Shown: positions 46,401-56,281, counted from the first letter of the stretch. The stretch: DNA of 64,000 bases from Marasmius tenuissimus (GCA_029532415.1 JAQOTA010000047.1:2604001-2668000); one strand, 5' to 3'. A program made the numbers and translations. The notes: generated by a model not told the origin, from the sequence alone.

Positions 46401-49400
46401 AAGTGATCCTCGAAACTCTCAATTCGAGAATTATGGACCTGCAGTAATTGGACTAAGGACCAATGGACCGCCCTTACACGTTGCTGATGGCACGAGTATT
46501 GGCAATATCACTTTGGTTGTTAACAACAATCAGCCATACCAAGAAGCGAGATTCGTTCAATGGCAAAACTATAGACGCCAATTGGAAGCTTGGATAGAAG
46601 TTGAAGAAGCCGCTAATCAACGATATGAACAAGAACTCAGAAATAGACGAGAGATTCTTGTTCGTCAAGGATTCCAAAATCAGAATCAAGAACCGCTTCA
46701 ACAGCATGAACGGTACTTTGATGATGGTGACTATGGAGATGGCCTTGAAGGAGTTGATTACGATTGGGCTGAAAGCAACGATCGTGGAGACTGGCAAGTT
46801 TTTCAAAGTTCTAATAGTCAAACTTTCACTAAATCCTCGATGCAGAACTATCATATCCTAAGGAACTCAGTACCAAGGAAATGTAGTATTACTTCTGTAT
46901 ATGCAACGACGAAATACAAGTCGTTTTCTGCTGCATTTTCGAGTGATTGTGAAGTGAGAAATACGCAAAATGCCTGGCTACTTGATAGTGGGGCATCAGC
47001 GCATATGACTCCGTATAAAACGGATTTCTCAGACTATCAGACTTTGGAAATGCCAATAGGTCTTACTACATCAGCGGGTGATAAAGCAAATGTGCAAATA
47101 GTAGGCTATGGTACTGTCCTCATCCAACATACCAATAGCGCAGGAGTGACGCAAGTCACAAAGTTATACCCAGTGATGTATAATCCCGACAGCCCACATC
47201 GTTTAATCTCTAGTGGGAAATTCCGAAGTATAGGTTACTATACTATACTGGACTCTCCAGAGACTTCGATCCGGAGCAAGAAAGATGATTCTCTTTTAAT
47301 GAGCTTTTACCCAAGCCATAAAGATGATCCTTTACGATGGATGAACGCGAAGGTTCTTGTGGGAGAAACTTCCTTCACATCTGTTGTATCTTTCAATACT
47401 TCTGAATTATGGCACAGACGTATGGGACACTGTGATCCCAGAGTCTTAGGAAAATTAATGGATAATGTTAAAGGGCTTCCAACGAAGTTGGTTACTTCGA
47501 AGGGAGAAACGAAACCATGCCGAGGCTGTGCCAAAGGCAAAATGGTTGCCAAATCGTACCCTTTATCCTCTAAACGAGCTAAGGAGCCTCTTGAGCTCGT
47601 GCACGGTGATTTGATAGAATATCCAACTCGCTCTTACTATCAAAACGAATATGTATTAACCTTATTCGATGATGCAACATCATACGGATGGGTATATCCA
47701 ATTCGTAAAAAGAGCGATACAGATCAGAAATTGCGCAATTGGTTAGCTCTTGTAGAGCGCCAGACTAATAAAAAGGTCAAACGTGTGCATTTCGATCGAG
47801 GGGGAGAATTCTTTTCAAATGAACAATGGGACTGGTATAACTCTCTAGGAATATTTCCACAAAGAGGTTCTCCCAACGTGCATGAACAGAATGGACGAGC
47901 AGAAAGATTTAATCGTACACTACGAGAAAAATCTGAAGCTATGCGTTTTCAGGCTTGTGCGCCTGAAAACTGGTGGGAATTTGCAATTCTCACAGCAGTC
48001 CATATCTACAATAGAACTCCTATTCGTTCGAGGAAATACAGAACTCCAATTGAATTGTTCGAGAATAAGAAACCTGATGTTTCATACTTCAGAACGTTCG
48101 GATGTGGTGCATATGCATACATACCGAAACGTAAAAATAAGCTTGCTCCACACTCCGAAGCAATGATTTTCATTGGTTACGAGAGCGGATCAAAAGCTTA
48201 TCGATTCTTTCGAACAACCAACAATTCTGTATACATTACTCCACAAGCAGTTTTCGATGAGAACTGGTTTCCTAAATGTCAGAAAGAAGTGCCCGGATCC
48301 ATAGAGTTTGATAAAACCGACAAACCTGTCCGGTCTATACCCTTTCCAACGTACCCATATGATGGCCACGAAGATCATCACAATGATGATGATTTCTTCA
48401 ATCCTCCACCTCCACCAGAATCAGATGATGACGATCATCAGCCTGGGGGAGATCCTCCCTTGGATCCTATCCCGGATGATAAAAGCGATGATGTGCACAA
48501 CGGCAATCATCCAGATACTGATGGATTCGGATCACCGAAAGGCTCCGATCACAATCCTAATCAGTATGGTCCGGATCCACGGTCTGCTGGTCCTTCTGGG
48601 CAGACAAATCCATTCGGATTTCGTCAAGCTGACTATGATGAGTGGGAGAACTTACGAGCTCCTCCACCAGCAGCTGCCAGAAGAAACCCTCCAAGAACTA
48701 GAATAACTCCCAACCGTCCGTTTAATGTTTATGGAAATCGACATCCTGTTGAGATCGAACGCGATATCGATTCACAAGCACGCTGGCAAAGTCAAATTAA
48801 TCCGACAAATGAACCTGAAACAATACCAAGTAGGGTTCCTAATCCAGCCGCTCCTATGGACACAGATGACGATATGAGCGATCTTGCTCAGGAAGGGGGA
48901 GAAAATTACTTGGTTTACTTGCTGAATAACGGTCATCAACTATATGGTCTTCAAGCCAGTAGTTATGATAACGTTCGTGAATGGACATACAAACAAGTCC
49001 AGAAGCGTCCTAAAGATGAAAAACCATCTTGGGAAGCAGCATGCAGACTGGAATTACAATCACTCAAAGATAGAAACGTCTTTGATGTGGTCACACTACC
49101 AAAAGGCCGAAAAGCGGTGAAATCCCGCTGGGTATTTGACATCAAGTCTGATGGCCGTAAAAAGGCAAGACTTGTTGCGAAAGGATTTTCGCAGAAACAA
49201 GGGATAGACTATAACGAGTTGTTCTCTCCTGTAGTACGATTCGAAACCGTACGACTTCTATTGGCACTAGCAGCGCTTGAAGATTGGGAGATCTCTGCGC
49301 TAGACGTTAAAACAGCATTTCTTTATGGTGCCTTAGATGAGGAGATCTATATGGAACAACCTGAAGGCTTCGTTACGGACTCCAGCAAGGTTTGGAGGTT

Positions 49401-50505
49401 ACGCAAAGCATTATACGGATTAAAACAGGCTTCTTGTGCCTGGTGGCGTCAATGTACTGAATCCATGAAACGTCTGGGATTCAAACGATGCTTATCCGAT
49501 GCTGGCGTATATGTCTTCAACAAGAATGGCAATATGGTCATTGCCGTCGTCTATGTCGACGATGCTTTATTCATGGGTCCTGATCGCAACCTTGTCAACA
49601 GACTAAAAAGCGAATTCATGAAAATCTGGGAATGCCGAGATCTAGGCGAGCCAACAGAATTTCTGCGAATGCGAATTACTCGAGATCGGAAGAATCACAG
49701 ACTTATCCTTGATCAGCGAGACTATCTTGAAAAGATAATTCGTAAATTCGGAGTTCTGAACGCCAAGACGGCATATACGCCTTTGCCAGAAGGCTATAAC
49801 CCAACCCAAAACCAGGGGGAGGTTAATCCCGAGATTAGGCATAGATTCCAATCGGTTATCGGATCATTACTTTACTTGGCTCTCGGAACGAGACCAGACA
49901 TATCCTTTGCTGTAATCAAAATGTCACAGTATGGAGCTAATCCTAATCAGGAACACCTCCAGAAGGCACTTTACATCGTGAAATATCTTGTTCACACTGC
50001 AAAGTATGAACTCATTTACGATGGTAGATCCAACCAAGGACTACTTGCCTTTGCTGACTCTGATTGGGCAACTGATAAAGATGATTGTCGATCACAGACT
50101 GGATATATCGTAAAGCTTGCCAATGCACCTGTTTGCTGGGTCTCTCAGAAACAGAAAACGGTTGTATTATCATCTACGGAAGCAGAGTATATGGCTCTAT
50201 CTGACTGTACACGTCAGGCTTGCTGGATGAAGTCGTTAATGAACGAATTGAACTTCCCTATTCGATCAGTTCCATGTGTTAGCGACAACCAAGGCGCTAT
50301 CTTTCTCAGCAGCAATGAAGCTACTGATAAAAGAACAAAACACATCGACAATCGATACCACTTCATCAGGGAAGCAGTGGAACACGGAAAGACTCAAATC
50401 TATTTCGTTGAAACTGCTAAACAGCCTGCTGATCTTCTTACGAAGAATCTTGGGAGAACAAAGTTCGAATTGTTCAGGCAATCTTTAGGATTAACATTTC
50501 ACTAG
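43417..50505 (+). CDS. Copia Gag-Pol polyprotein, 2,362 aa
   Basis: The domains in order are as follows. Gag is at about 80-290. A Lys/Asn/Gln-rich basic stretch (about 309-365) stands where a CCHC knuckle is usual. A long unexplained region at about 370-1,150 has an acidic Ser stretch and a Trp-rich core at about 570-880. The protease has 'LLDSGASAHM' (D1190). The pre-integrase HHCC finger is at about 1,330-1,390. The integrase has D1398, D1460 and E1496 (DD35E). The reverse transcriptase begins at about 1,872 and has YVDD at 2,046-2,049. The RNase H has 'ADSDWA' (D2214) and 'SSTEAEY'. Copia polyproteins are usually 1,300-1,500 aa, so this one is about 900 residues longer, mostly before the protease. 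There are no stops or frameshifts. The start is the first ATG of the frame, and a second ATG lies 14 codons on. Confidence 0.95.
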   Translation: MKSMLTGLLADLNMSQTGSRSASHSPSSNPPTTFVRNTPGYTLGTEVENSVEVYNYNTEPLYSQVADSNFPAGSGGISIIPVLLDDGSNFEDWFRLLEGYLFTQGIPQALDEEMPETSSPATSGEATALAEWTSRRNKVIGIIKMRTRRAHDAHVDKTSVVSTLSKLKSTFGVQSSSKMMNLYTDLHNVQLPEHLNPVPGISYMLTVRDQLKDHGVDISDDLLCLMITAKLNEKRWQLFKQQVSRMKKEELKPTDLIAAITNEWNRRNGIHSGPAAYTAHNAKISGVNRFNSPPKWSDQSRSGTSANQKKNNNKNNNQNQNNQNQGGSSPKKGKKKGGKGKGKGKGKKKDTQKGGQQSHTAVFEPSEKPSEYQNRINAVNEQISSVFEREMAGPVNVHMSYHYPTGSTSAPNPFQNTYDFQQARLEERIAADREGRPERHISVQEWNNRRTVQIDEQVQQVEEAIASSTTSTSNIDSDGDEIPSLVYISDTPTEPDSDSSSDNSSNDSHTCSAYSYGAHSNEEIIFTMPRREATPNHTSPEDEVDQGENLEAAPPTQEDICVTISTPPDDYGPWANSMFPRNHADLVHLFRPENYSQDGDDITKPPLINRKVEWRFLQDYQEQHDNMMRRVNLRNNRPNVINGIKLPLPVVERFRDFGDQTTNDIALRESMIRMRYKLIRNSPDHKFWIWVLIRTKYDVVMYPIRRDAVHNMTPRQALHELCIQQRILHMETVEDTKFTLHYEYQTWNLQHLSTVIAEINNKNWISTVEDFVQREKNPRSTSVDEAFRVNKKHVTLPIQVLNPIFWHSLVKLGLEGKWLFGTTDIRASQFRTSQWRQPGFNRRWVRFIPHLSLQDVHNWHTHLYKWMNNIRMSVPMTQADIPRRELEGGRFNERPRTYPGDFMELAESLNRSKSPVPTTHEYINRPATTPPRVRQWQDQIVHTPPSSPESFYGVQSLEEDYIDVPSRPTTAPPDQPERLSPVDEQPEVDPWVTSPSDPRNSQFENYGPAVIGLRTNGPPLHVADGTSIGNITLVVNNNQPYQEARFVQWQNYRRQLEAWIEVEEAANQRYEQELRNRREILVRQGFQNQNQEPLQQHERYFDDGDYGDGLEGVDYDWAESNDRGDWQVFQSSNSQTFTKSSMQNYHILRNSVPRKCSITSVYATTKYKSFSAAFSSDCEVRNTQNAWLLDSGASAHMTPYKTDFSDYQTLEMPIGLTTSAGDKANVQIVGYGTVLIQHTNSAGVTQVTKLYPVMYNPDSPHRLISSGKFRSIGYYTILDSPETSIRSKKDDSLLMSFYPSHKDDPLRWMNAKVLVGETSFTSVVSFNTSELWHRRMGHCDPRVLGKLMDNVKGLPTKLVTSKGETKPCRGCAKGKMVAKSYPLSSKRAKEPLELVHGDLIEYPTRSYYQNEYVLTLFDDATSYGWVYPIRKKSDTDQKLRNWLALVERQTNKKVKRVHFDRGGEFFSNEQWDWYNSLGIFPQRGSPNVHEQNGRAERFNRTLREKSEAMRFQACAPENWWEFAILTAVHIYNRTPIRSRKYRTPIELFENKKPDVSYFRTFGCGAYAYIPKRKNKLAPHSEAMIFIGYESGSKAYRFFRTTNNSVYITPQAVFDENWFPKCQKEVPGSIEFDKTDKPVRSIPFPTYPYDGHEDHHNDDDFFNPPPPPESDDDDHQPGGDPPLDPIPDDKSDDVHNGNHPDTDGFGSPKGSDHNPNQYGPDPRSAGPSGQTNPFGFRQADYDEWENLRAPPPAAARRNPPRTRITPNRPFNVYGNRHPVEIERDIDSQARWQSQINPTNEPETIPSRVPNPAAPMDTDDDMSDLAQEGGENYLVYLLNNGHQLYGLQASSYDNVREWTYKQVQKRPKDEKPSWEAACRLELQSLKDRNVFDVVTLPKGRKAVKSRWVFDIKSDGRKKARLVAKGFSQKQGIDYNELFSPVVRFETVRLLLALAALEDWEISALDVKTAFLYGALDEEIYMEQPEGFVTDSSKVWRLRKALYGLKQASCAWWRQCTESMKRLGFKRCLSDAGVYVFNKNGNMVIAVVYVDDALFMGPDRNLVNRLKSEFMKIWECRDLGEPTEFLRMRITRDRKNHRLILDQRDYLEKIIRKFGVLNAKTAYTPLPEGYNPTQNQGEVNPEIRHRFQSVIGSLLYLALGTRPDISFAVIKMSQYGANPNQEHLQKALYIVKYLVHTAKYELIYDGRSNQGLLAFADSDWATDKDDCRSQTGYIVKLANAPVCWVSQKQKTVVLSSTEAEYMALSDCTRQACWMKSLMNELNFPIRSVPCVSDNQGAIFLSSNEATDKRTKHIDNRYHFIREAVEHGKTQIYFVETAKQPADLLTKNLGRTKFELFRQSLGLTFH

Positions 50506-50530
50506 TTCCATGATCGCATGATGAACTTAG

Positions 50531-50540
50531 TGAGGGGGAG
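50531..50540 (+). other. polypurine tract
   Basis: TGAGGGGGAG lies immediately before the 3' LTR, as expected for plus-strand priming. It is 25 bp after the polyprotein stop codon. Confidence 0.8.
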
Positions 50541-51059
50541 TGTTAAACATGATGAATATCATGTGATACACTGTTGACGTGTTGTTTACGCGTCACACTA
50601 TTTATAGAGCTACGCCTCTAGAACACTTGCGTCCTCATGCAAGTACTACGTCTCTGTCTACGTATCTCACTACGTATCTAGTAGTTTCATCATATATGAC
50701 ACTATAGACAGTCGCTATCCAATAGCATAAGTAGAGCCTCCAATACATGAGGCAAACACGACTATGCTCACCAAGCATACTACCATTCATGGTAGAAGTA
50801 CTTTCACAGTACTAATGTCTTTTACGCCTTTAGGGCCGAATACCTACTTCTAGTAGTAGTTTCAGTTAGTGTAATACTCATTACATGTACCAGAAACTTA
50901 TGTATAAAAGACTGGACGAAAGGCCTTAAGCCTTAGGACAATCTACTCGATTATCACCTCTTCTCAAGCATCTCAAGACTACAAGAACACTCTGTGTATT
51001 ACCCATGTGAGGTTTACTTCGTTATACCCACTGTGCACTTTAACTATGCTGGCTCATCA
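50541..51059 (+). repeat. 3' LTR of the Copia element (519 bp)
   Basis: No difference from the 5' LTR was found on line-by-line reading. It is followed by the GGCCA target duplication. Confidence 0.95.
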
Positions 51060-51277
51060 GGCCACTCGTGTCATTGTCGGTTTCTGAGGGCCTATTCGGT
51101 ACGCGGGTCGGGGCTGGGATTGACAGGGACATATGGACCGTAGGATCAGTTTTGGAGCTTCCGGTCGATCGAAGGTCCATATTTTGGCAGAGTGAGTAGA
51201 CCCCAGCCCGCAACCTGAACAGGCCCTGAGTGACCAAGTTGATGTAAGAATATGGTGTGAAAGGCATCTCTGGTGTA

Positions 51278-51510
51278 ACAGAGGAGGTCAGAGTATGTGT
51301 TTGAGTTGATTCTGGAGTTGATTCTGAAGTTAATTCTGATGGTCAATTCTCTAGGTCAAATCAATGCAAATTTGATTGTTATGTTCTGATTGCCTGTGGA
51401 ATCAAAGTGCAGGTGATCAGATTAGAAGTCAATTCTAGTTGAAATTTGGGTCCTTGGATTTCAGAATCAACCTCAGAATCAACCTGATTCCACACTCTGA
51501 CCTCCTCTAA
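51278..51510. mobile_element. TA-flanked MITE, 233 bp
   Basis: The two ends carry inverted copies of AGAGGAGGTCAGAGT and of repeated TTGATTCTGAGG-like words, giving inverted repeats of about 60 bp. TA is duplicated at 51,276-51,277 and 51,511-51,512. The paralogous DNA at 9,448-9,470 runs straight from GGCATCT to TTTCCCTGCTA without it. The TA duplication suggests a Tc1/mariner-dependent MITE, but its ends differ from the Tc1 element at 61,637. Confidence 0.8.
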
Positions 51511-51650
51511 TATTTCCTTGCTACACTAAGGGGACTAGTACAAAGTCTTGGGCGTACTTGGTTTCTTTCGACAGCTACAACTGGAAGCGCAGCAGGGAAT
51601 TGACTTGAACCAATCATCAGATTCAACACAGACAGCTGGTCAAAAAGCAG

Positions 51651-52933
51651 TCATCTACTACTCCCATAAGCAGAAACATATTCCGGCGGCGCTTCCTCAA
51701 CAGCCTCGATCCTCTCCATTCTCTGCATCAACATTTGTATCTGTGCCTGCATAGCCTGGTATCGATTGTCGTCTCCAAGATTTGAAGTCACGCCAATTTC
51801 GCCGCCATCTCGGTCGGTGTGAGGCTGTTGAGGATTTGTAGATTGCTCGCCTGTCGTCGGTTCAGTCACCCGACGACTATACCCTTCCATAGCCTTTCGG
51901 CTCGAGACCGGTATGGATGGGAGTTCTTTCCATTCACGAGGGGGATTCGACACGGTAGTTGTAGGTGTAAAAGGATCAATGACTGCCGCATCAGGGTCCT
52001 GTAGTCGGACTACAACGAGCGTCATGAATTAGTACGAGGATGCGTGAGTTTGTGTGGTTGTTACTTACCTCTTGCTTGCTTACTTCTTCGCCTGCGGAAG
52101 AGGAATAGAACAATGAGGACGATAAGGAACCCACCGCCCCCAATTGAGCCACCAATGATTTTTGCTTGAGAACTGTTAGAGGTGGAGGTATTGGAGCCGG
52201 AGGTATTGGAGCTGGAGGTATTGGAATCAGTGACTACCGGGGGAGATGCTGCACTGGAAGGCAAAGATGTTAGCCTTAAAGCCCTGGGAATGAAGATAAG
52301 CCTTTGTTGTTCTTCACCTTGACATTTGTGGTGGCGTGGTTTCTGTTACGGGGCCTACAGGGGCCACAACCCTTATCTGTGTGGTCAAAAGATCGGGTTT
52401 CGGGGAAAGTCCTGTTGTCCCTGATCTGCGGTACACGGTTCTCCTCAACGCGGCATTTAGATGCTCATGGTAGACACACGTACATTGTTAATATTTCTGC
52501 TTCTTCTTCAAACACGGTGAGAAGACTGTTTCGAGTAAAGTGGTCACTCTTTAGATCCACACGAACAGCCCTGTAAGAAAACGAAGCACCCACCCAGTTA
52601 TTGTGGCTGTGAATATCAGCTGCCCCTCGGATTGTGTCCCGTCAAAATGCACTGTTACAAACTCATAGGTGTTTGTCCTGACAAGCTTCAAGCCCATGGC
52701 TTCTGCTGCACTGCCATCACCAGCATCACGGAACCAGCTAAGTGTTTGTGGCCGAAAGGCAGTAATAGTAGCTGGTAGTTGGCCAAAATGGAAGGCCTGC
52801 ATCCCACAGAAGAGATACAATAGGACAAGAATGCTAGGTAGAAGGGGCCAAATGTATGGGAGAAGATTGGGAGCAATTGGTCAATGTTTCTCTAGGCCTG
52901 AAGTGGATGTGGTACGTACCGAAGCTTCATCAT
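51651..52933 (-). CDS. M5: intact single-span membrane protein with PPxY tail, 336 aa
   Basis: The exons are 52,933-52,920, 52,833-52,594, 52,570-52,484, 52,443-52,318, 52,253-52,069 and 52,009-51,651. They total 1,011 nt and encode 336 aa. The protein has a signal peptide (MMKLRILVLLYLFCGMQA) and an ectodomain of about 110 residues with 'LPATITAFRP' and 'LSWFRDAGDG'. A stalk with NTS repeats follows, then a helix 'GGGGFLIVLIVLFLF' followed by RRRRSK, and a tail ending EEAPPEYVSAYGSSR. The second intron is only 23 nt (52,593-52,571). Without its removal the frame ends 12 codons later, giving a short secreted form with no membrane anchor. The other introns are 40-85 nt. PPEY may dock Rsp5-type ligases. 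The family's function is unknown. Confidence 0.6.
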
Positions 52934-54059
52934 TGAGGGGAAAGGAAGAAAGAGGGAAAGATGGGATATCTGTCAGGTCGCAAGAACCCACAATAATTAT
53001 TGGATTGAGAATATACAAGGTTTGATAATCCAAACCTGATGCTCTAACTGATGGTCTCCATCTTGTGCGTATCGGGAGCGGTTCGAGGAGTTGCTTTCAA
53101 GACTTTAGCAGTCCAAAAGTGTCAGGTGTGTCTGTCGTCGAGTTGACGAATCGACAAAGACCCGTGTAAAAGTTGTCGATGAAAATGAGAAAAGAAAAGA
53201 ATACGGGGCGAGGACCGCATCAGTTGGATATAATTATATGACGTATCCATCAGCTAGGAATAGCGGCGACTGCACATCTTGATGGTCTTGTGGCATGGAT
53301 TACGGGCAAATGGAAGGTACATCACCAATATTGAGATATACCGATGTAGACAGGCGAAGGTACAAAGGTGCGCGGGCTCAAGCGGGTTCTTAATCTGAGG
53401 GTCGTTGATATTCGGAGAGAATGAACACCGAAAATCAGGGTAGAATAATGGGCGCCTGGTTTAAGTTCTGAGGAAGGCGAGCCCGTTGCTGCAAATGATC
53501 ATAGTGAGTCTTTGAACGAAGTTTAGTAGTAGGTGCATCAGAATATGAAGGAGCCAGCCTGAGACACTAGTTCAAATATTAGATGAGCCGTAAAACAAGG
53601 AACGGAAAACGCACCCAGGCCGATAATTCTTTGCTAATCCCTATTCTCCTTCCAACACCACGTTGCAAGCTACGTAGTATCCCGTTCGAAAGTCATTGAT
53701 GGAGGAGCGGGGACCATGCATTGTCTGGACGGTTCTGGTTTCAATCTGCTCCAAGAGATTGTACTCGACTGCTTTTTGAACCAGGAGGAGGATTCCAATG
53801 GCAGATAATCGATATTTTGATATGAAGTAGCTTTGAAGATGTGAGTTGAGAGCTGCAGCGAGAGTCGCTCGTTGTTTTCGGGATAGGGATGGGTAGGGGG
53901 ATGAGAGACGGAAAGGATAGTGAGGGTAATGACAAAGCGACGGCGGTAAGAACGGTTCTAGGTTCGTTCCACAAGCGCTCAAAGATGTCATCGGTCCCGG
54001 TCGGCGCTCAGTTCCTTTTAAGGTACATAAACCTGACTGGTTGGCCCCGAGATTTCATA
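52934..54059. other. spacer between M5 and TatD relic T3
   Basis: This is the 5' flank of M5, then the spacer shared with 10,846-12,221. A minus-strand open frame at 53,991-53,641 (116 codons) ends 'GILLLVQKAVEYNLLEQ...'. It has a recognisable but broken counterpart at 12,154-11,850, so it may be the relic of a gene divergent from TatD. I do not recognise it. Confidence 0.45.
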
Positions 54060-55357
54060 ATGCTCCGTTTTTTCCTTCGACCTGGATCAACACGAGCAGC
54101 TTCGCGATTATCGCTCCTTTGCTATCCTCCACCATCATCTCTTAGGTCCAGAACCTACGCTACACACTACCACCACCGTTCAAAAACTATGGGAAAAAAA
54201 GAAAAATACCATCCCTGAAGACAAACTCTTCCTCCCCACTCACCCACCCAACATCCTCATCATCCGTATCCATCGTCGACACCCACACCCATCTCGCATC
54301 CACATACGAAACTTACCGGAGTAATTTCAAACAGCCAAATACGAAACGGTGTATGACTTTGTCCGAGGGATGTACGAAGGGGAGAAAGTGGATGTGATTG
54401 TAGATGTGTGGTGTGAAGCACCGGTGCAGAGGTTGTGGAAGGAGTTTGCGGATTCTGCTTTGACAAAGGAGGATAGACGGACAAAGTGGGATCGGTTAGA
54501 ATATTGGTTCGTTGTGGGTCAGTTGATTTTTATGTCGTTCTTTTGTTGTGTGTATAAATTGTCTTGACAGGCACAATGCGAAGGAATACACAGACGATAT
54601 CGAACGTCAAATGTACGCCAGAGTCTAGTCGTGCCAGTTGCCCTACTAACCCTACACCACAGACTGAAAGCAATGACCCACCCTCGCTGCGTCGGCTGGG
54701 GAGAAATGGGTCTCGACTACCACTACGATAACTCTCCTCGAGAAATCCAACGGCAAGTCTTCGCCCGTCAACTTCGCCACGCAGTCAGACTCGGAAAATC
54801 GTTGACTATACCCACGAGGGAGGCAGACGACGATACCGAGAGGATATTGAAAGAGTTGTTCCCAAGGATCATCGGGTACGCCGCTCGTGTTACCTCTACT
54901 TAACTCTGACTCTAACTGTGCACAGATCCATATCCACTGCTTTACCGACACCCCAGAATTCGCACTTTCCCAATCTCTATATCGGTATTACAGGTACTCA
55001 CCATCTCCCTACCTTTTCCTCTTCTCCCACTAACCCCCAACAGGCGTAATAACCTTCACCACAAACCTCAACACCGCCCAAGTCATCCGCCAAATGAACC
55101 CTCAGCCTTCCACCCCCTCCGACCTACGGATCCTCCTAGAAACAGACGCCCCTTACATGGTTCCAGCGAGCATTTACGCCTCTCTCTCTTCGTTATCGGG
55201 CCATCGTCTTCTGTTGAGTCGTAGCGCGATGATTCCTTGGACGTCTGATTTCGTTTTGGGGGTTTTGAAGGAGAAAGAGGGAGAAGCGGATGGGTGGGAT
55301 AGTATGAAGGTGTCGGAGGCTGAGAGGGAGAATGCGAGGAAGGTTTATGGTGTTTAG
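54060..55357 (+). pseudogene. T3: TatD-type nuclease relic
   Basis: The Arg-rich N-terminus opens at 54,060, and the frame to 'VDTHTHLAS' is then shifted. From 54,349 'MYDFVRGMYEGEKVDVIVDVW' to 'DRLEYWFVVG' is open, with an intron at about 54,517-54,570. Family blocks 'VGWGEMGLDYHYD', 'TREADDDTERILKE', 'HCFTDTPEFA', 'NLNTAQVIRQM', 'LLETDAPYMVPA', 'MIPWTSDFV' and 'ENARKVYGV' follow in various frames. It shares with T1 the deletion in the 'RLLSHFPN' segment. The His of 'IHTREAD' is changed to Pro. It is inactive. Confidence 0.75.
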
Positions 55358-55436
55358 ATTCCGAGTCTTGGGTTGTTTTCGCGTTAGATGAGGTGAGCGG
55401 GGGGTTGATGATTTTGTGATGGAGAGAGGGGAGTAT

Positions 55437-55535
55437 GGCCGACTAGCTCAGTTGGTTAGAGCGTCGTGCTAATATTGCATGCAAGTGCAGCACATATCAA
55501 CGCGAAGGTCTTGGGTTCGATCCCCACGTTGGCCA
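55437..55535 (+). tRNA. tRNA-Ile(AAU) with 25-nt intron
   Basis: The acceptor arm GGCCGAC/GTTGGCC pairs fully (one G-U), with discriminator A. The D arm, the anticodon stem TCGTG/CGCGA with loop CTAATAA, and a TTCGATC T-loop are present. A 25-nt intron follows position 37. The mature length is 74 nt. The outermost T-stem pair is mismatched. It lies 80 bp after TatD relic T3. Confidence 0.85.
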
Positions 55536-55997
55536 CACCGTTTAGGGATGTCGTTTTTTGCCGACTGCCGACCGCACATGCGATAATGAACCTTTCCCCT
55601 CCATGCCGAATTCCTTTCATGTCTAGTCGGTCAGAGCTTGACCACTGCGAAAACCTTGATTCATACATATGTACGTCGCATGTTTGCATTTCTTTTTTGA
55701 GGGGTCCTTACCTGTACACGTTGATCTGGACCGTGAATTTCAAAGACCCCTATCGTGACTTTTCCGTCCACATCTTCTGAGTTCAAGTTGAGTTACTACA
55801 AGAGCGATTTCAGCCTATGTATAGCAAACTGACGACTACTCGTGGTTGGCTGCGTAAGATCTCATTTTGGGGCTGACTTGACGTTGAATGCGGGGAGCTT
55901 CGGAGGAGGGTCAAACTCGACTGTGAAGCCGAATCATAACACTACATATGCCGCGACGCGACATGAAGGATTCACAGCTCATGGTATTAGTGTCCAT

Positions 55998-56281
55998 TGT
56001 CGCAAATTTTCGGCCGACATTATAAGGGGGGGTCCCTAATATAGTCCCGTCCGGAGCTTATATGTACCTTTTAAGGGCTTAATATGCTGGGGCCGTGCGG
56101 TATTTTCTATACATATGTGTGTCATCCCGATTCCCAGGTCCCTTTTAAGCCCTTATATGGAGCTTTTATGGCACCTTATCGGCAGAACGTTTTTCTGATA
56201 ATGCATTATATGTGCCCGCCCCTGATGTTCGCTTATATCACCTTTTAATACCTTACATTCAGTTTTCGGAAATTTGCGACA
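55998..56281. mobile_element. 284-bp inverted-repeat element (TGTCGCAAATTT ends)
   Basis: The ends are TGTCGCAAATTT and its inverse. The paralogous site at 13,820-13,832 reads GCCCATACATAG without the insert, whereas here CCAT precedes and ATACATAG follows the element. That implies a 2-bp AT duplication. The interior has repeated CCTTATATG and CCTTTTAA words in both orientations. There is no coding capacity, and the superfamily is not clear. Confidence 0.7.

Larger units (their letters stand above)
41887..51059 (+). mobile_element. apparently intact Ty1/Copia retrotransposon, 9,173 bp
   Basis: Two 519-bp LTRs flank a 1-kb leader and one long polyprotein frame. A perfect 5-bp duplication GGCCA lies at 41,882-41,886 and 51,060-51,064. 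The domain order (protease, integrase, reverse transcriptase, RNase H) defines Copia. The LTRs appear identical base for base, so insertion was recent. The matching DNA in B1 (about 9,360-9,412) is uninterrupted. With its primer site, polypurine tract, TATA box and open frame, it may be active. Confidence 0.95.
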
